Below are positions 42,154-52,694 of a stretch of DNA of 64,000 bases, in pieces. The notes below the pieces were generated by a model that was given only the letters and a program-made list of their open reading frames with translations, was not told where the DNA came from and did not search any database. The first letter of the stretch is position 1. Every line of letters starts with the position of its first letter. Position numbers and translations under genes: made by a program. Source of the DNA: Clostridiales bacterium (lineage in GTDB: Bacteria; Bacillota; Clostridia; Oscillospirales; Oscillospiraceae); the NCBI GenBank assembly GCA_004557075.1, contig SFEX01000001.1:184945-248944 (forward strand), written 5' to 3'.

Positions 42154-43652
42154 TCTTCCCACTTCGCGGCTCTCTCAACTGCACGCAGCCATGTCCTGTG
42201 CAGCCGCTCGGCCTTTTCCGGATCCATTTGTGCTTCAAATATTCTGTCTGATTTGCGTATTGAGGTTATATCGCTTATATCGCCCCAAACGCCCGTGGCA
42301 AGTCCCGCAAGGAAAGCCGCGCCGAAAGCTGTCGTCTCGACCATCTGCGGCCTGTCGATGGGCTTTCGCAGGATATCGGACTGGAACTGCATCATGAAGT
42401 TATTGACCGACGCTCCGCCATCGACGCGAAGAACCGACAGCTCCTCGCCCGCGTCCTTTTCCATCGCGTCGAGCAGATCCTTGACCTGATACGCTATACC
42501 CTCAAGAGCCGCTCTGACGATATGCGCCTTTGTTGAGCCGCGGGTAAGGCCGACTATCGCGCCGCGGGCATACATATCCCAGCGCGGTGCGCCCAAACCC
42601 GTAAATGCGGAGACAAGGTAGACGCCTCCGTTATCGGGGACGCTGGTGGCAAGTGCTTCGCATTCGGATGATGTAGCGAGCATTCCTACCTCGTCGCGCA
42701 GCCATTGTATAGAGCTGCCGGCATTGAACACACTGCCTTCGAGCGCATACGTTGTTTTCCCGTTTATAGACCATGCGACACTGGTGACAAGCCCGCTGTT
42801 GCTGCGCACGGACTGGTTGCCGGTGTTAAGAAGCGTAAAGCATCCCGTGCCGTATGTATTTTTTGCCTGGCCTCTGTTTATGCAGCCCTGACCGATGAGC
42901 GCCGCCGCCTGATCGCCCGCGCTGCCGCACACCGGAATGCCGGCAAGCATCTCAAGCCCTGTAAGTCCCGGAGCGACATGGCCGTATATCATTGACGAGG
43001 GCACAGGCTCCGGCAGCATGGACATCGGTATTCCGAGCTTTTCACAGAGGGTCTCATCCCATTTGAGCTCATCAATGTCAAAAATCATGGTGCGGGAGCA
43101 GTTTGAATAATCCGATACATGAGCCTTGCCGCCGGTAAGGTTCCAGATAAGCCAGGAATCCACATTGCCGAACAGCAGCTCGCCACTCTCGGCGCGCTCT
43201 CTTGCGCCGTCGACGTTATCGAGTATCCATTTAATTTTTGTTCCGGAGAAATACGCGTCTATGAGAAGGCCGGTTTTTTCGCGGATATACTCCCCTATGC
43301 CGGACTCTTTAAGCTGATCGCATATAGGCGCTGTGCGTCTGCACTGCCAAACGATCGCGTTATACACAGGCTTGCCCGTATTTTTATCCCACACAATAGT
43401 AGTCTCACGCTGGTTTGTTATGCCTATTCCGGCGATATCCGTCGGAGAAAGTCCGCTTTTTTCAAACGCCTCCGCCAATGCGCGAAGCTGAGTTTCCAGA
43501 ATGACCATGGGGTCATGCTCGACCCAGCCCGGCTCCGGGTAAATCTGAGGGAAAGGGTACTGAGCAACAGTGACGGGGGTGCCCGCAGCGTCAAAAATTA
43601 TCGCTCTTGAGCTTGTTGTGCCCTGATCGAGGGCTATTACATAGCCGTTCAT
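42150..43652 (-). CDS. glpK: Glycerol kinase
   Basis: Glycerol kinase converts glycerol and ATP to sn-glycerol-3-phosphate. The 500-residue protein has the family length, [10 protein letters not shown] at the start, [10 protein letters not shown], the [13 protein letters not shown] motif and [14 protein letters not shown] near the C-terminal ATP site. GGAGG precedes the ATG. The glpF and glpD genes usual for glycerol use are absent. The monoglyceride-lipase-like hydrolase encoded divergently could supply glycerol. Confidence 0.96.
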   Translation of the reverse strand: MNGYVIALDQGTTSSRAIIFDAAGTPVTVAQYPFPQIYPEPGWVEHDPMVILETQLRALAEAFEKSGLSPTDIAGIGITNQRETTIVWDKNTGKPVYNAIVWQCRRTAPICDQLKESGIGEYIREKTGLLIDAYFSGTKIKWILDNVDGARERAESGELLFGNVDSWLIWNLTGGKAHVSDYSNCSRTMIFDIDELKWDETLCEKLGIPMSMLPEPVPSSMIYGHVAPGLTGLEMLAGIPVCGSAGDQAAALIGQGCINRGQAKNTYGTGCFTLLNTGNQSVRSNSGLVTSVAWSINGKTTYALEGSVFNAGSSIQWLRDEVGMLATSSECEALATSVPDNGGVYLVSAFTGLGAPRWDMYARGAIVGLTRGSTKAHIVRAALEGIAYQVKDLLDAMEKDAGEELSVLRVDGGASVNNFMMQFQSDILRKPIDRPQMVETTAFGAAFLAGLATGVWGDISDITSIRKSDRIFEAQMDPEKAERLHRTWLRAVERAAKWEE

Positions 43653-43675
43653 ATCTTAAACCTCCATTTTCTGTA

Positions 43676-43704
43676 TTGACGTAAGTATTTTTATGCGATA
43701 AAAT
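43676..43704 (+). promoter_or_regulatory. Promoter of the alpha/beta hydrolase gene
   Basis: TTGACG and TAAAAT are separated by 17 bases in the gap shared with the divergent glpK operon. Confidence 0.65.
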
Positions 43705-43745
43705 TATTATAAAATATATAATAACATATAGAGGAGCTTTTTTCT

Positions 43746-44699
43746 ATGCCTACTTTCAAAGATTTTTATTTTGATTCAAGCACCGGCGTCAATAAGATCC
43801 ATACCCGCATGTGCGTTCCCGACGGGGATGTGCGCGCAACGGTTCAGATCATCCACGGCATCGCCGAGCACATCGAACGCTATGACGACTTCATGAGCTT
43901 TTTGGCCTCAAACGGTATAGTCGCCTTTGGCACCGACCATCTCGGTCACGGCAAGAGCATTGAGAAGCCCGAGCAAAAGGGTTTCTTCGCAGACCATGAC
44001 GGTTGGACCTACGTTGTAAAGGACGAGGAGATAGTTCACCACGCGGTAAAGAGCAGCTACCCCGATGTTCCCAGCGTAGTTTTCGGACACAGCATGGGCA
44101 GCTTTATAACGAGAACCCTTCTTATTCGCTTCCCCGACGCTTTCGACGCGGCAATAATCAGCGGCACCGGTAACCAGAGCCATGCTCTCGTATTCGGCGG
44201 ACTTGCAATGGGCAATATCGTCACCGGCCTGAAAGGAGCCCATCACTACAGCAAGCTTCTTAACAACATGGCCTTCGGCAGCTACAACAAGATATACGAC
44301 AAGGTTAGAACCGACTATGACTGGCTCTGCCGCGATGAAGCGCAGGTCGATAAGTACATAGCCGATCCCCTCTGCGGCTTTATTCCGACTTGCAGCCTGT
44401 TCAGAGATATGATGAGCGGCATTAAGATCGTCACCACTCAGAAAAATCTCGAGAGCATGAACAAGGATACACCCGTTTATTTCATGTCCGGCGATATGGA
44501 TCCTGTCGGAGAGTGCGGAAAAGGCGTTAAGCTCGCTTATGAGAACTTCAAAAAGGCCGGCATGAAGGACGTCTCCATCAAGCTCTACAAAGACGGACGC
44601 CACGAAATGCTCAACGAGCTTAATAAAGACGAGGTATATTCCGATATCCTTGCATGGATAAACAGCAAGATTTATTCAAAAGCAAAAGTTACAAACTGA
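43746..44699 (+). CDS. Alpha/beta hydrolase, lysophospholipase/monoacylglycerol lipase-like
   Basis: The 317-residue cytoplasmic protein has an oxyanion HGIAEH motif, nucleophile GHSMGS, acid SGDMDPVG and catalytic His in DGRHEML. This fits the serine aminopeptidase S33 / monoglyceride lipase group. No signal peptide is seen. GAGGAG precedes the ATG. It is divergent from glpK, consistent with but not proving a role in releasing glycerol. It ends at a strong terminator shared with tRNA-Thr. Confidence 0.88.
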   Translation: MPTFKDFYFDSSTGVNKIHTRMCVPDGDVRATVQIIHGIAEHIERYDDFMSFLASNGIVAFGTDHLGHGKSIEKPEQKGFFADHDGWTYVVKDEEIVHHAVKSSYPDVPSVVFGHSMGSFITRTLLIRFPDAFDAAIISGTGNQSHALVFGGLAMGNIVTGLKGAHHYSKLLNNMAFGSYNKIYDKVRTDYDWLCRDEAQVDKYIADPLCGFIPTCSLFRDMMSGIKIVTTQKNLESMNKDTPVYFMSGDMDPVGECGKGVKLAYENFKKAGMKDVSIKLYKDGRHEMLNELNKDEVYSDILAWINSKIYSKAKVTN

Positions 44700-44710
44700 T
44701 AATATCCATA

Positions 44711-44746
44711 AAAATAAGGCAGACACTTTTGTGTCTGCCTTATTTT
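44711..44746. terminator. Bidirectional terminator between hydrolase gene and tRNA-Thr
   Basis: AAAATAAGGCAGACAC-TTTT-GTGTCTGCCTTATTTT is a perfect 16-bp stem serving both convergent transcripts. Confidence 0.9.
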
Positions 44747-44748
44747 TA

Positions 44749-44824
44749 TGGAGCTGGTAATGTGACTCGAACACACGACCTGCTGATTACGAATCAGCTG
44801 CTCTACCGACTGAGCTATACCAGC
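44749..44824 (-). tRNA. tRNA-Thr (anticodon CGT)
   Basis: The acceptor GCTGGTA/TACCAGC, anticodon stem GCTGA/TCAGC with loop TTCGTAA, T loop TTCGAGT and an encoded CCA end (44749-44751) are visible. Confidence 0.95.
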
Positions 44825-45026
44825 ATCAACATTTCGCATTTTAGCATATGCAGGCAGCAAAGTCAATTAAAAAAAGTAATTACGTTTTGTAATACGCCTA
44901 CAATTATTTTTCTATAAAATTACATATAAGATTTTAAAAAACCTACTGTTTTCAAGTATTCTTTCACTCTCTAAACCGTGTAATTTTAGTTTACATAATT
45001 AATTTAATAAATTATTATGCAAATAG

Positions 45027-45086
45027 TTATCAACATTTTCAACACAGTTTTCAACAGTCATTTTTTGTTGAAACAACTGTGGAATT
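45027..45086. promoter_or_regulatory. Cluster of DnaA-box-like 9-mers
   Basis: Against TTATCCACA, five near matches fall in 60 bases: TTATCAACA (45027), TTTTCAACA (45036 and 45048), and on the other strand GTTTCAACA (45066-45074) and AATTCCACA (45078-45086). A very AT-rich stretch (about 44860-45020) lies beside it. The 330-base gap between tRNA-Thr and radC holds no gene. It could be a DnaA titration or regulatory site; a chromosomal origin is less likely given the gene context. Confidence 0.4.
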
Positions 45087-45154
45087 TGTCGATATGTAAA
45101 ATAAATACAAATCTCGAAGTCGCATTTTGTAAGAAACTCAACGCAAAATATTGT

Positions 45155-45832
45155 TTACATAAAGCCGCCTTTGTTAAGAGATTGAAACTCTTTTCCGGCA
45201 ACGATTATATGGTCAAGCAATTTTATATCAACGAGCTCCAGCGCCTTGGCGACAAGCTTCGTGCAGTGCTCATCCTCCTTGGATGGCAGCGGCAGCCCGT
45301 CGGGGTGGTTATGGGATATTATAACGCTTGTTGCGTTGTTTTTGATAGCCGTTTCCACGAGCATGCGCACTCCTACCTCGGTCGCGTTTACAATACCTCT
45401 GCTTATCTGCTTGCACGCGATAAGGCCGTTGGACGAGTTCAGCAGCAGCGCATAAGATATCTCATTTACCTCATACATATATTTTGCGACAAGGTACTCG
45501 CCGGCCGCGGCGGTGCTGTTTATTATATTCTTCGGTATGCTTTTCTCCTCAAGATATCGCTTTGCAAGCTCAGGCGCAAGCTTTATAAGCGTCGCGACAT
45601 TATCTCCGACGCCCTTTACGTCCTTGAGCTCCTCAAAGCTCGCTTCAAATACCGCCGCCAGAGAACCGAAATGCTTTAGAATATCGTGCGCAAGTTCATT
45701 GGTGTTCTTTCGGGGAACCGCATAAAACAGCAGCATTTCCAGCAGATTATGGTCATTGAAGCCATCCGCTCCCGCCTGAATAAACCGGCTCTTCATTCTT
45801 TCCCTGTGCCCGTCGTGCACACCCGTTCCCAT
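45155..45832 (-). CDS. radC: RadC family JAB-domain protein
   Basis: The 225-residue protein has an N-terminal helix-hairpin-helix region (FEELKDVKGVGDNVA) and a C-terminal JAB/MPN domain with the metal motif SHNHPDG...S....D. RadC proteins are named for DNA repair, but the activity is disputed. Its start lies 11 bases after the tsaD stop, making it the last gene of the uvrB-polA-...-tsaD-radC series. Confidence 0.92.
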   Translation of the reverse strand: MGTGVHDGHRERMKSRFIQAGADGFNDHNLLEMLLFYAVPRKNTNELAHDILKHFGSLAAVFEASFEELKDVKGVGDNVATLIKLAPELAKRYLEEKSIPKNIINSTAAAGEYLVAKYMYEVNEISYALLLNSSNGLIACKQISRGIVNATEVGVRMLVETAIKNNATSVIISHNHPDGLPLPSKEDEHCTKLVAKALELVDIKLLDHIIVAGKEFQSLNKGGFM

Positions 45833-45843
45833 TTTATCTCTCC

Positions 45844-46845
45844 TTACAGCTCCATATTCGCGTATGCGTTGAGGTCGCTTCCGGCAATATTACCGGCAAG
45901 ATATTCAAAATAGCCCTGGCATCCGATCATCGCCGCATTATCGCCGCATAAACTCAGCGGCGGAACGAAAAGCTCGAACCCTTCCCTATCGGCTGCGGCC
46001 TTGAAGTCTGCTCTTATGCGTGAATTTGCCGCGACGCCTCCGGCAATGGCTATCTTTTTATATCCAAGCTCGCGTGCCGCTCTCATCGTTCTCGGCACCA
46101 GAGTATCGCTCACAGCCGCTGTAAATGACGCGGCAAGAGATGCCTTGTCGAGTTCTTCTCCCTTTTGCTCGGCGTTGTGGACTATATTGATGACAGCGGT
46201 CTTGAGCCCCGAGAAGCTCATATCATAGGGGTGCCCCTCAATATGCGTCCTCGGAAGCGTATACTTTTTATCGTCGCCGCCCTGGGACAGCAGATCAATG
46301 GGCTTGCCGCCCGGGTATGGCAGGCCAAGCACACGGGCGGTCTTATCAAAGCACTCTCCCGCCGCATCGTCTCTCGTTGCTCCGATGATCTTCAGCTCCG
46401 TGTAGCTGCGCACATCTATTATAAGCGTGTTGCCGCCGGATATGGCAAGGCAGAGAAACGGAGGCTCAAGCTCCTGATACGCTATGTAATTTGCCGCAAC
46501 ATGGCCCTTTATATGGTGAACAGGTATCAGGGGGACACCGAGGCTAAGAGCTACGGCCTTTGCAAAATTAAGCCCCACAAGCACCGTGCCTATAAGCCCC
46601 GGGGCATAGGTAACTGCGACGGCGTCTATATCGCTTCTTGATATGCCCGCAACGTCAATTGCGCGCTGCGCAAGCCGGGAGATGACCTCCACATGGCTTC
46701 GCGATGCTATCTCCGGCACTACTCCGCCATATACCGCATGCAGGTCGGCCTGAGAAAATATCTGATCGGTTATTACTTTTCTTCCGTCCTCTACCACCGC
46801 GACCGCAGTTTCGTCGCAGCTCGACTCAAATGCAAGTATTTTCAT
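45844..46845 (-). CDS. tsaD: tRNA N6-threonylcarbamoyladenosine transferase TsaD
   Basis: TsaD transfers the threonylcarbamoyl group to A37 of ANN-decoding tRNAs. The 333-residue protein has the start ILAFESSCDETAVAVV, the metal-binding HHIKGH motif and the ASKHA phosphate motif IAGGVAANS. It overlaps rimI by four bases. The partner genes tsaB and tsaE are not in the window. Confidence 0.97.
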   Translation of the reverse strand: MKILAFESSCDETAVAVVEDGRKVITDQIFSQADLHAVYGGVVPEIASRSHVEVISRLAQRAIDVAGISRSDIDAVAVTYAPGLIGTVLVGLNFAKAVALSLGVPLIPVHHIKGHVAANYIAYQELEPPFLCLAISGGNTLIIDVRSYTELKIIGATRDDAAGECFDKTARVLGLPYPGGKPIDLLSQGGDDKKYTLPRTHIEGHPYDMSFSGLKTAVINIVHNAEQKGEELDKASLAASFTAAVSDTLVPRTMRAARELGYKKIAIAGGVAANSRIRADFKAAADREGFELFVPPLSLCGDNAAMIGCQGYFEYLAGNIAGSDLNAYANMEL

Positions 46846-47297
46846 TGCCCTTCCTCACTAAGAAATCTTGTCATTAGTATTGCGTCCTCGGTCGGTCGGT
46901 CATAGTATTTTTTGCGTCTTCCGACCTCGGTAAATCCGTGTTTTCTGTAAAGAGCCTGAGCCGTCAAATTGCTCTCGCGCACCTCAAGCGTCACAAAGCT
47001 CAGTTTTTTTGCCAGCGCCCTGCGCAAAAGCTCCTCGATGAGCATATCCCCAATTCCTCGTCTGCGCCACTCAGGCGACACCGCGACATTGGATATATAG
47101 CCCTCGTCTAAAACGTACATGAGCCCAACATATCCGACCGCCTCACCCGAGTCGTTTAAGGCAGCTAAGAATATATGCATGTCGTCCGAGAGCTGCTTAA
47201 TTAGAATCTCCCGCGTCCACGGTACGGAAAAGCACTGCTTTTCAATTTCTTCGATAGCGTCAATATGACACAGCCTTGTATCGGATACGCTTATCAT
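46842..47297 (-). CDS. rimI: Ribosomal protein S18-alanine N-acetyltransferase
   Basis: This 151-residue GNAT acetyltransferase has the acetyl-CoA motif SPEWRRRGIGDMLIEE and the RimI hallmarks VPWTREI near the start and EVRESNLTAQALYRKHGF. Linkage to tsaD is typical for rimI. It overlaps tsaD by four bases and the metallopeptidase fusion gene by one base. Confidence 0.93.
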   Translation of the reverse strand: MISVSDTRLCHIDAIEEIEKQCFSVPWTREILIKQLSDDMHIFLAALNDSGEAVGYVGLMYVLDEGYISNVAVSPEWRRRGIGDMLIEELLRRALAKKLSFVTLEVRESNLTAQALYRKHGFTEVGRRKKYYDRPTEDAILMTRFLSEEGQ

Positions 47298-48079
47298 CAG
47301 TATTCCTCCTGACCCAGCTCGTCAATTACCGCAAGCACCTCGTCCTCGATACGCTCAATGCACTTTTTCCATCCCATCGGCAGTAAAGGCGGCGTTATAT
47401 CGTCCTCGGCAAGGCACATTATGCGCTCGTCAAGCTCCTGATAAGCACCCGCAAGCTCATCGGCCTGCTGCGCCGTCATACACAGCACAACGTCGTTATT
47501 CTCAACAAGCGTCCTGTCAACGACCGCAGGTCTGCGGTTGGGAAGTGATATATCACACCCTCTGCAATACTTCTCAGCGCGGGGATCTATTTGCTCTGCC
47601 TGTTTAAGCCCTGCCGAGCAGCAGCTTACATAGGGGCATACAGCAGCTTTATTCGCGTTGAAAACCGCCTCTGCAATAAGCGACAGCGTATTGTCGTCGC
47701 AGACAAACAGTACGCTTTTGACGTCAATGCCGCCAAAGCCGCACAGCTCGGACTGGCGCTCATCCCAGCGCTCAAGGCTCCTGTCGCCGGCCTGACTTTC
47801 AATATGATGGGTCAGCTCGTGGTGCAGTGTTTTTTGTAGTCTGCGGCGGAAAAGCTCATCGTCCATGTCGCCGTAAAGCTCCACAAACGAGCCGTAATAC
47901 AGCTCAATATAGCGCCCCATGCCGTTGCGGAAATATGTGCCTAAAACATATCGCCCGTCCTCGCTTTTTTGGGCTTCCTCCACAAAGCTTATACCGCCGT
48001 TTAGGTTGCGAAAAATCTCCTCAGGCAGGGCATCGGTCAAATCATCTAGAATGTATCCCGCTTCTTCGTAGCTTAACAT
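47297..48079 (-). CDS. Fusion of zincin metallopeptidase and degenerate LMW phosphatase domain
   Basis: The 260-residue protein joins two domains. Residues 1-115 match the small zincin family (PF06262-like), with HELTHH at 87-92 and the preceding IELYYGSFVELYG. Residues 120-260 resemble a low-molecular-weight protein tyrosine phosphatase (VLFVCDDNTLS...AEAVFN), but the CX5R loop reads CDDNTLS: the Cys is kept (127) and the essential Arg is Ser. The phosphatase half is therefore probably inactive and may bind a ligand or protein. ATG 48079 has GGAGG upstream. It lies one base after polA and overlaps rimI. Confidence 0.75.
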   Translation of the reverse strand: MLSYEEAGYILDDLTDALPEEIFRNLNGGISFVEEAQKSEDGRYVLGTYFRNGMGRYIELYYGSFVELYGDMDDELFRRRLQKTLHHELTHHIESQAGDRSLERWDERQSELCGFGGIDVKSVLFVCDDNTLSLIAEAVFNANKAAVCPYVSCCSAGLKQAEQIDPRAEKYCRGCDISLPNRRPAVVDRTLVENNDVVLCMTAQQADELAGAYQELDERIMCLAEDDITPPLLPMGWKKCIERIEDEVLAVIDELGQEEY

Positions 48080-48080
48080 A

Positions 48081-50630
48081 TCAATGTGCCTCCGCCCAGC
48101 TATGCCCGATCTTGACATCGACCGTCAGCGGTACACTGAGCTGTACGGCTCCGCTCATTTCCTCGCGCAGTATCTCTGCCACGCGCTCGGCTTCGTGCTC
48201 GGGGCATTCGCATATCAGCTCGTCGTGTACCTGAAGGATGAGCTTTGACTCAAGTCCCTCGGCATTGAGCCTTTTATAAACATTCACCATCGCAAGCTTT
48301 ATTATATCGGCGGCGGTGCCCTGGATAGGCATATTGAGCGCGACCCGCTCACCGAACGAGCGCGTGTTGAAATTCGATGATTTCAGCTCCGGCAGTGCTC
48401 TGCGGCGGTTGTACAGGGTCTTTACATAGCCGTCCTGTTTGGCCTCGTCAACGATGTTTTTCATATATTCGCGCACACCGCTGTACTTTTCAAGATATGC
48501 GTCCATATACGCCTTCGCCTCGTTCGGGAATACGCCTATATCCTGAGCAAGCGACCATGATGAAATGCCGTAAACTATGCCGAAATTGACGGCCTTTGCG
48601 CGGCTTCGCTGGAGGCTCGTTACCTCCTCGAGCGGAGTGTTGAAAACCTGTGAGGCCGTTACTCTGTGGATATCCTCGCCGCTCATAAACGCGGCCTGCA
48701 TATGCTCATCGCCAGATATATGCGCTAAAAGTCTAAGCTCGATCTGACTGTAGTCGGCATCAACAAGCACCTTGCCCTTTGATGCGATGAACATATTTCT
48801 TATCTGGCTGCCGAGTTCCTTTCTGATGGGTATATTCTGGAGATTGGGTTCTGTACTGGAAAGCCGTCCCGTCGCCGTAACTGTCATCTGGAAATTTGTT
48901 CGTATTCGTCCGTCGGGATCAATAAGCTTCAAAAGGCCGTCGGCATAAGTCGATTTCAGCTTCGTAAGCATTCGGTAGTCAAGCACAAGCTCGATTATCG
49001 GGTGCTTTCCGCGCAGCTTTTCAAGGACGTCCGCGTTCGTACTCCAGCCGGTCTTTGTCTTTTTCCCTGCCGGCAGCATAAGGCGCTCAAAAAGCACCTC
49101 GCCAAGCTGCTTGGGAGAATTAATGTTGAATTCTCCTCCGGCAAGCTCGTATATTTCATCGCGCAGAGCGTCGATGGAGCTTACAAGACTGTCGCCAAAG
49201 CTGCTCAGAGCCATTTTGTCCACCATAAAGCCCGATGCCTGCATCTGCGCAAGTACCCTACACAGCGGAAGCTCTATCTCATAATATAGTCTTTCCATTT
49301 CAAGCTCTTTGAGCTTTTCCTCCGTGGCAGGCTTCAGCCTGTATATCGCCTCAGCGCCTATAAGCTCCACTCCGCAATAGCGCATTGATATCCGCCGCAG
49401 GTCATAATCGTTCTCGGTAGCGTCGAGCAGATACGCGGCAAGCGCGGTATCGTATACAAAGGCGTCCAGCGGCAGCCCCTCGACCATGAGGCGGCACATA
49501 AGCTCCTTTACATTGTGGGAAGCTTTTTTCACATCCGCAGAGAATATAAGCTTCAAAAGCTTATCATAGTCATCGCCCAAGCTGCTCCAATGGACATTAT
49601 AAACGGTTTTCCCGTCGCATATTTCAATGCTGTCCATATTGTCTCCGGCGCAGACCGCAACAAGCTCCGCCTCTGCGACGGCTGTGCAAAGCTCGTCGTA
49701 AGACGCGTCATCGCGCTTGAGCATATGCGGGACTTCTTCGGCTGCGGCATCGTCCTCGGATGCTGAAATGCCCCATTTTTCAATGAATTTATTAAAGCCC
49801 AATTTTTTGAAAAGGCCATACAGTCCGCTCTTATAGTTTTCGTTCCAGAGCGCATCGGAGGGTTCAAATTCTATCGGCGCTTCTGTGCATATAGTTGCAA
49901 GCTCATAGGAAAGCTCCGCGCTCTCCCTGCCCTCACGCAGCTTTTTGCGCACGCCCTCTTTGATATCAAGCTCATCGAGCTTATCATAGATATTCTGCAA
50001 TGTAGTATATCTCTGCACAAGATCCATTGCGGTCTTTTCGCCAACGCCCGGAACTCCGGGAATATTATCCGAGCTGTCGCCCATTAGCGCTTTCAGGTCG
50101 ATGATGCGCACAGGCTCAAAGCCGTATTCGGCGCGGAAAAGCTCCGGCGTATATTCCTTAGTCTCCGTCTGACCCATACGGCTTTTGACGTGACAGACGT
50201 GCGTTGTATCGCTTATAAGCTGAAAGCTGTCCTTATCGCCTGTGACTATGCGGCAGTCCCAGCCGCTTGCCTCGCAGCGCTTGCCTACAGTACCGAGCAG
50301 GTCGTCAGCCTCATAGCCCTCAAGCTCAAGACACAGTATGCCCATCTCATCGAGCACTTCCTTGAGGATCGGCATCTGAACCGCCAGCTCCTCCGGCATA
50401 CCCTTGCGCTGAGCCTTATAGCCGTCATAGCGCTTGTGTCTGAATGTGGGCGCTTTGAGGTCAAATGCCACGCAAAGGCTGTCCGGCTTCTCGCTGTCTA
50501 TAAGCTTTCTCATGATTGCAAGGAAGCCGTATATCCCGTTTGTCGGAGTTCCGTCGGGAGCGCTTAGCTGGCGAATGCCGTAAAACGCTCTGTTAACTAT
50601 GCTGTTGCCGTCTAAAATTACGAGTTTCAT
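48081..50630 (-). CDS. polA: DNA polymerase I
   Basis: PolA fills gaps and removes RNA primers. The 849-residue protein has an N-terminal 5' nuclease domain ([30 protein letters not shown]), a 3'-5' exonuclease-fold domain lacking the D-x-E motif ([11 protein letters not shown] at that place, so proofreading is probably lost as in Bacillus), and the polymerase domain with [12 protein letters not shown] and VHDELICE. It overlaps uvrB by four bases, a repair-gene coupling. Confidence 0.97.
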   Translation of the reverse strand: MKLVILDGNSIVNRAFYGIRQLSAPDGTPTNGIYGFLAIMRKLIDSEKPDSLCVAFDLKAPTFRHKRYDGYKAQRKGMPEELAVQMPILKEVLDEMGILCLELEGYEADDLLGTVGKRCEASGWDCRIVTGDKDSFQLISDTTHVCHVKSRMGQTETKEYTPELFRAEYGFEPVRIIDLKALMGDSSDNIPGVPGVGEKTAMDLVQRYTTLQNIYDKLDELDIKEGVRKKLREGRESAELSYELATICTEAPIEFEPSDALWNENYKSGLYGLFKKLGFNKFIEKWGISASEDDAAAEEVPHMLKRDDASYDELCTAVAEAELVAVCAGDNMDSIEICDGKTVYNVHWSSLGDDYDKLLKLIFSADVKKASHNVKELMCRLMVEGLPLDAFVYDTALAAYLLDATENDYDLRRISMRYCGVELIGAEAIYRLKPATEEKLKELEMERLYYEIELPLCRVLAQMQASGFMVDKMALSSFGDSLVSSIDALRDEIYELAGGEFNINSPKQLGEVLFERLMLPAGKKTKTGWSTNADVLEKLRGKHPIIELVLDYRMLTKLKSTYADGLLKLIDPDGRIRTNFQMTVTATGRLSSTEPNLQNIPIRKELGSQIRNMFIASKGKVLVDADYSQIELRLLAHISGDEHMQAAFMSGEDIHRVTASQVFNTPLEEVTSLQRSRAKAVNFGIVYGISSWSLAQDIGVFPNEAKAYMDAYLEKYSGVREYMKNIVDEAKQDGYVKTLYNRRRALPELKSSNFNTRSFGERVALNMPIQGTAADIIKLAMVNVYKRLNAEGLESKLILQVHDELICECPEHEAERVAEILREEMSGAVQLSVPLTVDVKIGHSWAEAH

Positions 50631-52600
50631 TTCTTTTCCTCACCACGAAGTCTGACGATCTCGTCGCGCAGTTGTGCCGCAAGCTCAAACTCCAGCATTT
50701 TTGCCGCGGCTTTCATCTCTTTTTCAAGCTTTTCTATTATTTCCTTACGCTCGCTTCTGGTCATTTTCACACCGTCGGCGCGCTTTATCGTCCGCTCGCT
50801 CTCGCTCGATATCTCAATAAGCTCACGAACACTCTTAATGATGGTTTTCGGAACAATGCCGTGCGCCTCGTTATACGCCGACTGCTTCGCGCGGCGGCGC
50901 TCAGTCTCGTCGATTGCAAGTCTCATCGAGCGCGTCACGGTATCCGCGTACATGATTACCGTTCCCTCGGCATTGCGCGCGGCTCTGCCTATCGTCTGAA
51001 TGAGGCTTGTTTCGCTGCGCAGGAAGCCTTCCTTGTCCGAGTCGAGGATAGCGACCAAGCTCACTTCCGGCAGGTCAAGCCCCTCTCGCAAAAGGTTTAT
51101 TCCCACAAGAACGTCAAAATCACCGAGGCGAAGGCCGCGTATTATCTCCATGCGCTCGATCGCGCCTATATCATGGTGCATATAGCGGCATTTTATTCCG
51201 GCATTGCCGAGATATTCGGTCAGATCCTCCGCCATTTTCTTTGTAAGCGTAGTAACCAACGTCCTCTGATTTTTCTCAACGCGGGTGTTTATCTCGCTTA
51301 TTATATCGTCTATCTGTCCCTCGATCGGGCGGACGATAATTTTCGGGTCCAAAAGTCCCGTCGGTCTTATTATCTGCTCCGCTATCTGCCCCGCCCTCTC
51401 GCGCTCAAAATCGGCGGGAGTTGCTGAGACATACACCGCCTGATTAATCCGCTCCTGAAATTCCTCAAATTTTAGCGGTCTGTTATCATACGCAGATGGC
51501 AGACGGAAGCCGTATTCGACAAGGGAGTCCTTCCTCGCACGGTCGCCGCGGTACATTGCTCTGACCTGTGGCAGCGTGACATGGCTCTCGTCCACAAACA
51601 GCAGAAAATCTTTCGGGAAATAGTCAAGCAGCGTCATCGGCGCGCTGCCGACGGCACGGCCGGAGATAATTCTCGAATAATTTTCGATTCCCGAGCAGAA
51701 GCCCAGCTCCTGCATCATCTCAATATCATAATTCGTGCGCTGGGATATCCGCTGCGCTTCGAGAAGCTTACCGTTCTCCTCGAAGAATTTCACGCGCTCT
51801 TCGCACTCTGAGCGTATCTCCGCTATGGCGCGCGCCATTTTATCCTTGCTGACAACATAGTGGCTGGCGGGATATATGGCAACATGGTTCAGATATCGCA
51901 ACACCGCTCCGCTGACGGCATTTATCTCGCTTATTCTGTCTATCTCATCTCCGAAAAATTCAACTCTTACGGCCTTGTCATTAGAGTACGCAGGAAAAAT
52001 CTCAAGAGTGTCGCCACGGACGCGGAACATATTGCGCTCAAAAGCAATGTCGTTGCGCTCATAGCGTATCTCTATCAGCTTGCGCAGAAGCTCGTCAAAA
52101 TCCCGCGTCTGCCCGGGTCTGAGCGATATTACCATGCTTTTATAGTCGATAGGGTCGCCCAAGCCATAGATGCACGACACTGAGGCTACCACAATGACGT
52201 CTCTGCGCTCAAACAGGCTCGATGTGGCGCTATGGCGCAGGCGTTCAATCTCGTCGTTTATGGAGCTGTCTTTCTCGATAAAGGTGTCGGTATGCGGGAT
52301 ATATGCCTCCGGCTGGTAGTAATCATAATAGGAAACAAAATATTCTACCGCATTTTCGGGAAAAAACTCCCGGAACTCGGCACAAAGCTGTGCCGCAAGG
52401 GTTTTATTATGTGCAAGCACGAGCGTGGGGCGATTTATTTTCTCAATGACGCTCGCCATTGTGAAGGTCTTGCCGGAACCGGTAACTCCGAGCAGAACCT
52501 GCTCGTCAATGCCGTTTTCTATGCCGCGCACCAGTTGTTCAATGGCCTCCGGCTGGTCGCCCATCGGAGTATACGGTGATACCAATTTAAATCTGTCCAT
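50627..52600 (-). CDS. uvrB: UvrABC excinuclease subunit B
   Basis: UvrB verifies damage and positions UvrC in nucleotide excision repair. The 657-residue protein has Walker [10 protein letters not shown], the beta-hairpin [15 protein letters not shown], helicase motif [11 protein letters not shown], and a C-terminal UVR domain ([17 protein letters not shown]) that binds UvrC. GGAGG precedes the ATG. It heads the operon uvrB-polA-zincin-rimI-tsaD-radC. Confidence 0.97.
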   Translation of the reverse strand: MDRFKLVSPYTPMGDQPEAIEQLVRGIENGIDEQVLLGVTGSGKTFTMASVIEKINRPTLVLAHNKTLAAQLCAEFREFFPENAVEYFVSYYDYYQPEAYIPHTDTFIEKDSSINDEIERLRHSATSSLFERRDVIVVASVSCIYGLGDPIDYKSMVISLRPGQTRDFDELLRKLIEIRYERNDIAFERNMFRVRGDTLEIFPAYSNDKAVRVEFFGDEIDRISEINAVSGAVLRYLNHVAIYPASHYVVSKDKMARAIAEIRSECEERVKFFEENGKLLEAQRISQRTNYDIEMMQELGFCSGIENYSRIISGRAVGSAPMTLLDYFPKDFLLFVDESHVTLPQVRAMYRGDRARKDSLVEYGFRLPSAYDNRPLKFEEFQERINQAVYVSATPADFERERAGQIAEQIIRPTGLLDPKIIVRPIEGQIDDIISEINTRVEKNQRTLVTTLTKKMAEDLTEYLGNAGIKCRYMHHDIGAIERMEIIRGLRLGDFDVLVGINLLREGLDLPEVSLVAILDSDKEGFLRSETSLIQTIGRAARNAEGTVIMYADTVTRSMRLAIDETERRRAKQSAYNEAHGIVPKTIIKSVRELIEISSESERTIKRADGVKMTRSERKEIIEKLEKEMKAAAKMLEFELAAQLRDEIVRLRGEEKK

Positions 52601-52627
52601 GCCGGAGCCTCCTTTTTAATCGGAGAC

Positions 52628-52656
52628 ATTATACCACGGATATAAAAAAATCACAA
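52628..52656 (-). promoter_or_regulatory. Promoter of uvrB
   Basis: On the minus strand TTGTGA and a perfect TATAAT are 17 bases apart. The -35 box lies inside the arm of the terminator palindrome of the upstream SLH gene. No LexA-type site is obvious. Confidence 0.55.
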
Positions 52657-52680
52657 GGCAGTTTAAAACTGCCTTGTGAT
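52650..52680. terminator. Terminator after the vWA-SLH gene
   Basis: Arms of 15 bases (52650-52664 and 52666-52680) pair perfectly around a single central base, with a seven-T run on the minus-strand side. Confidence 0.88.
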
Positions 52681-52694
52681 CTGTGCTAAGTATA

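Noticed and set aside
44860..45086. Chromosomal replication origin
   Set aside because: The boxes are degenerate, dnaA/dnaN/rpmH are not adjacent, and gene orientation does not diverge here. Kept only as a possible DnaA-binding cluster.
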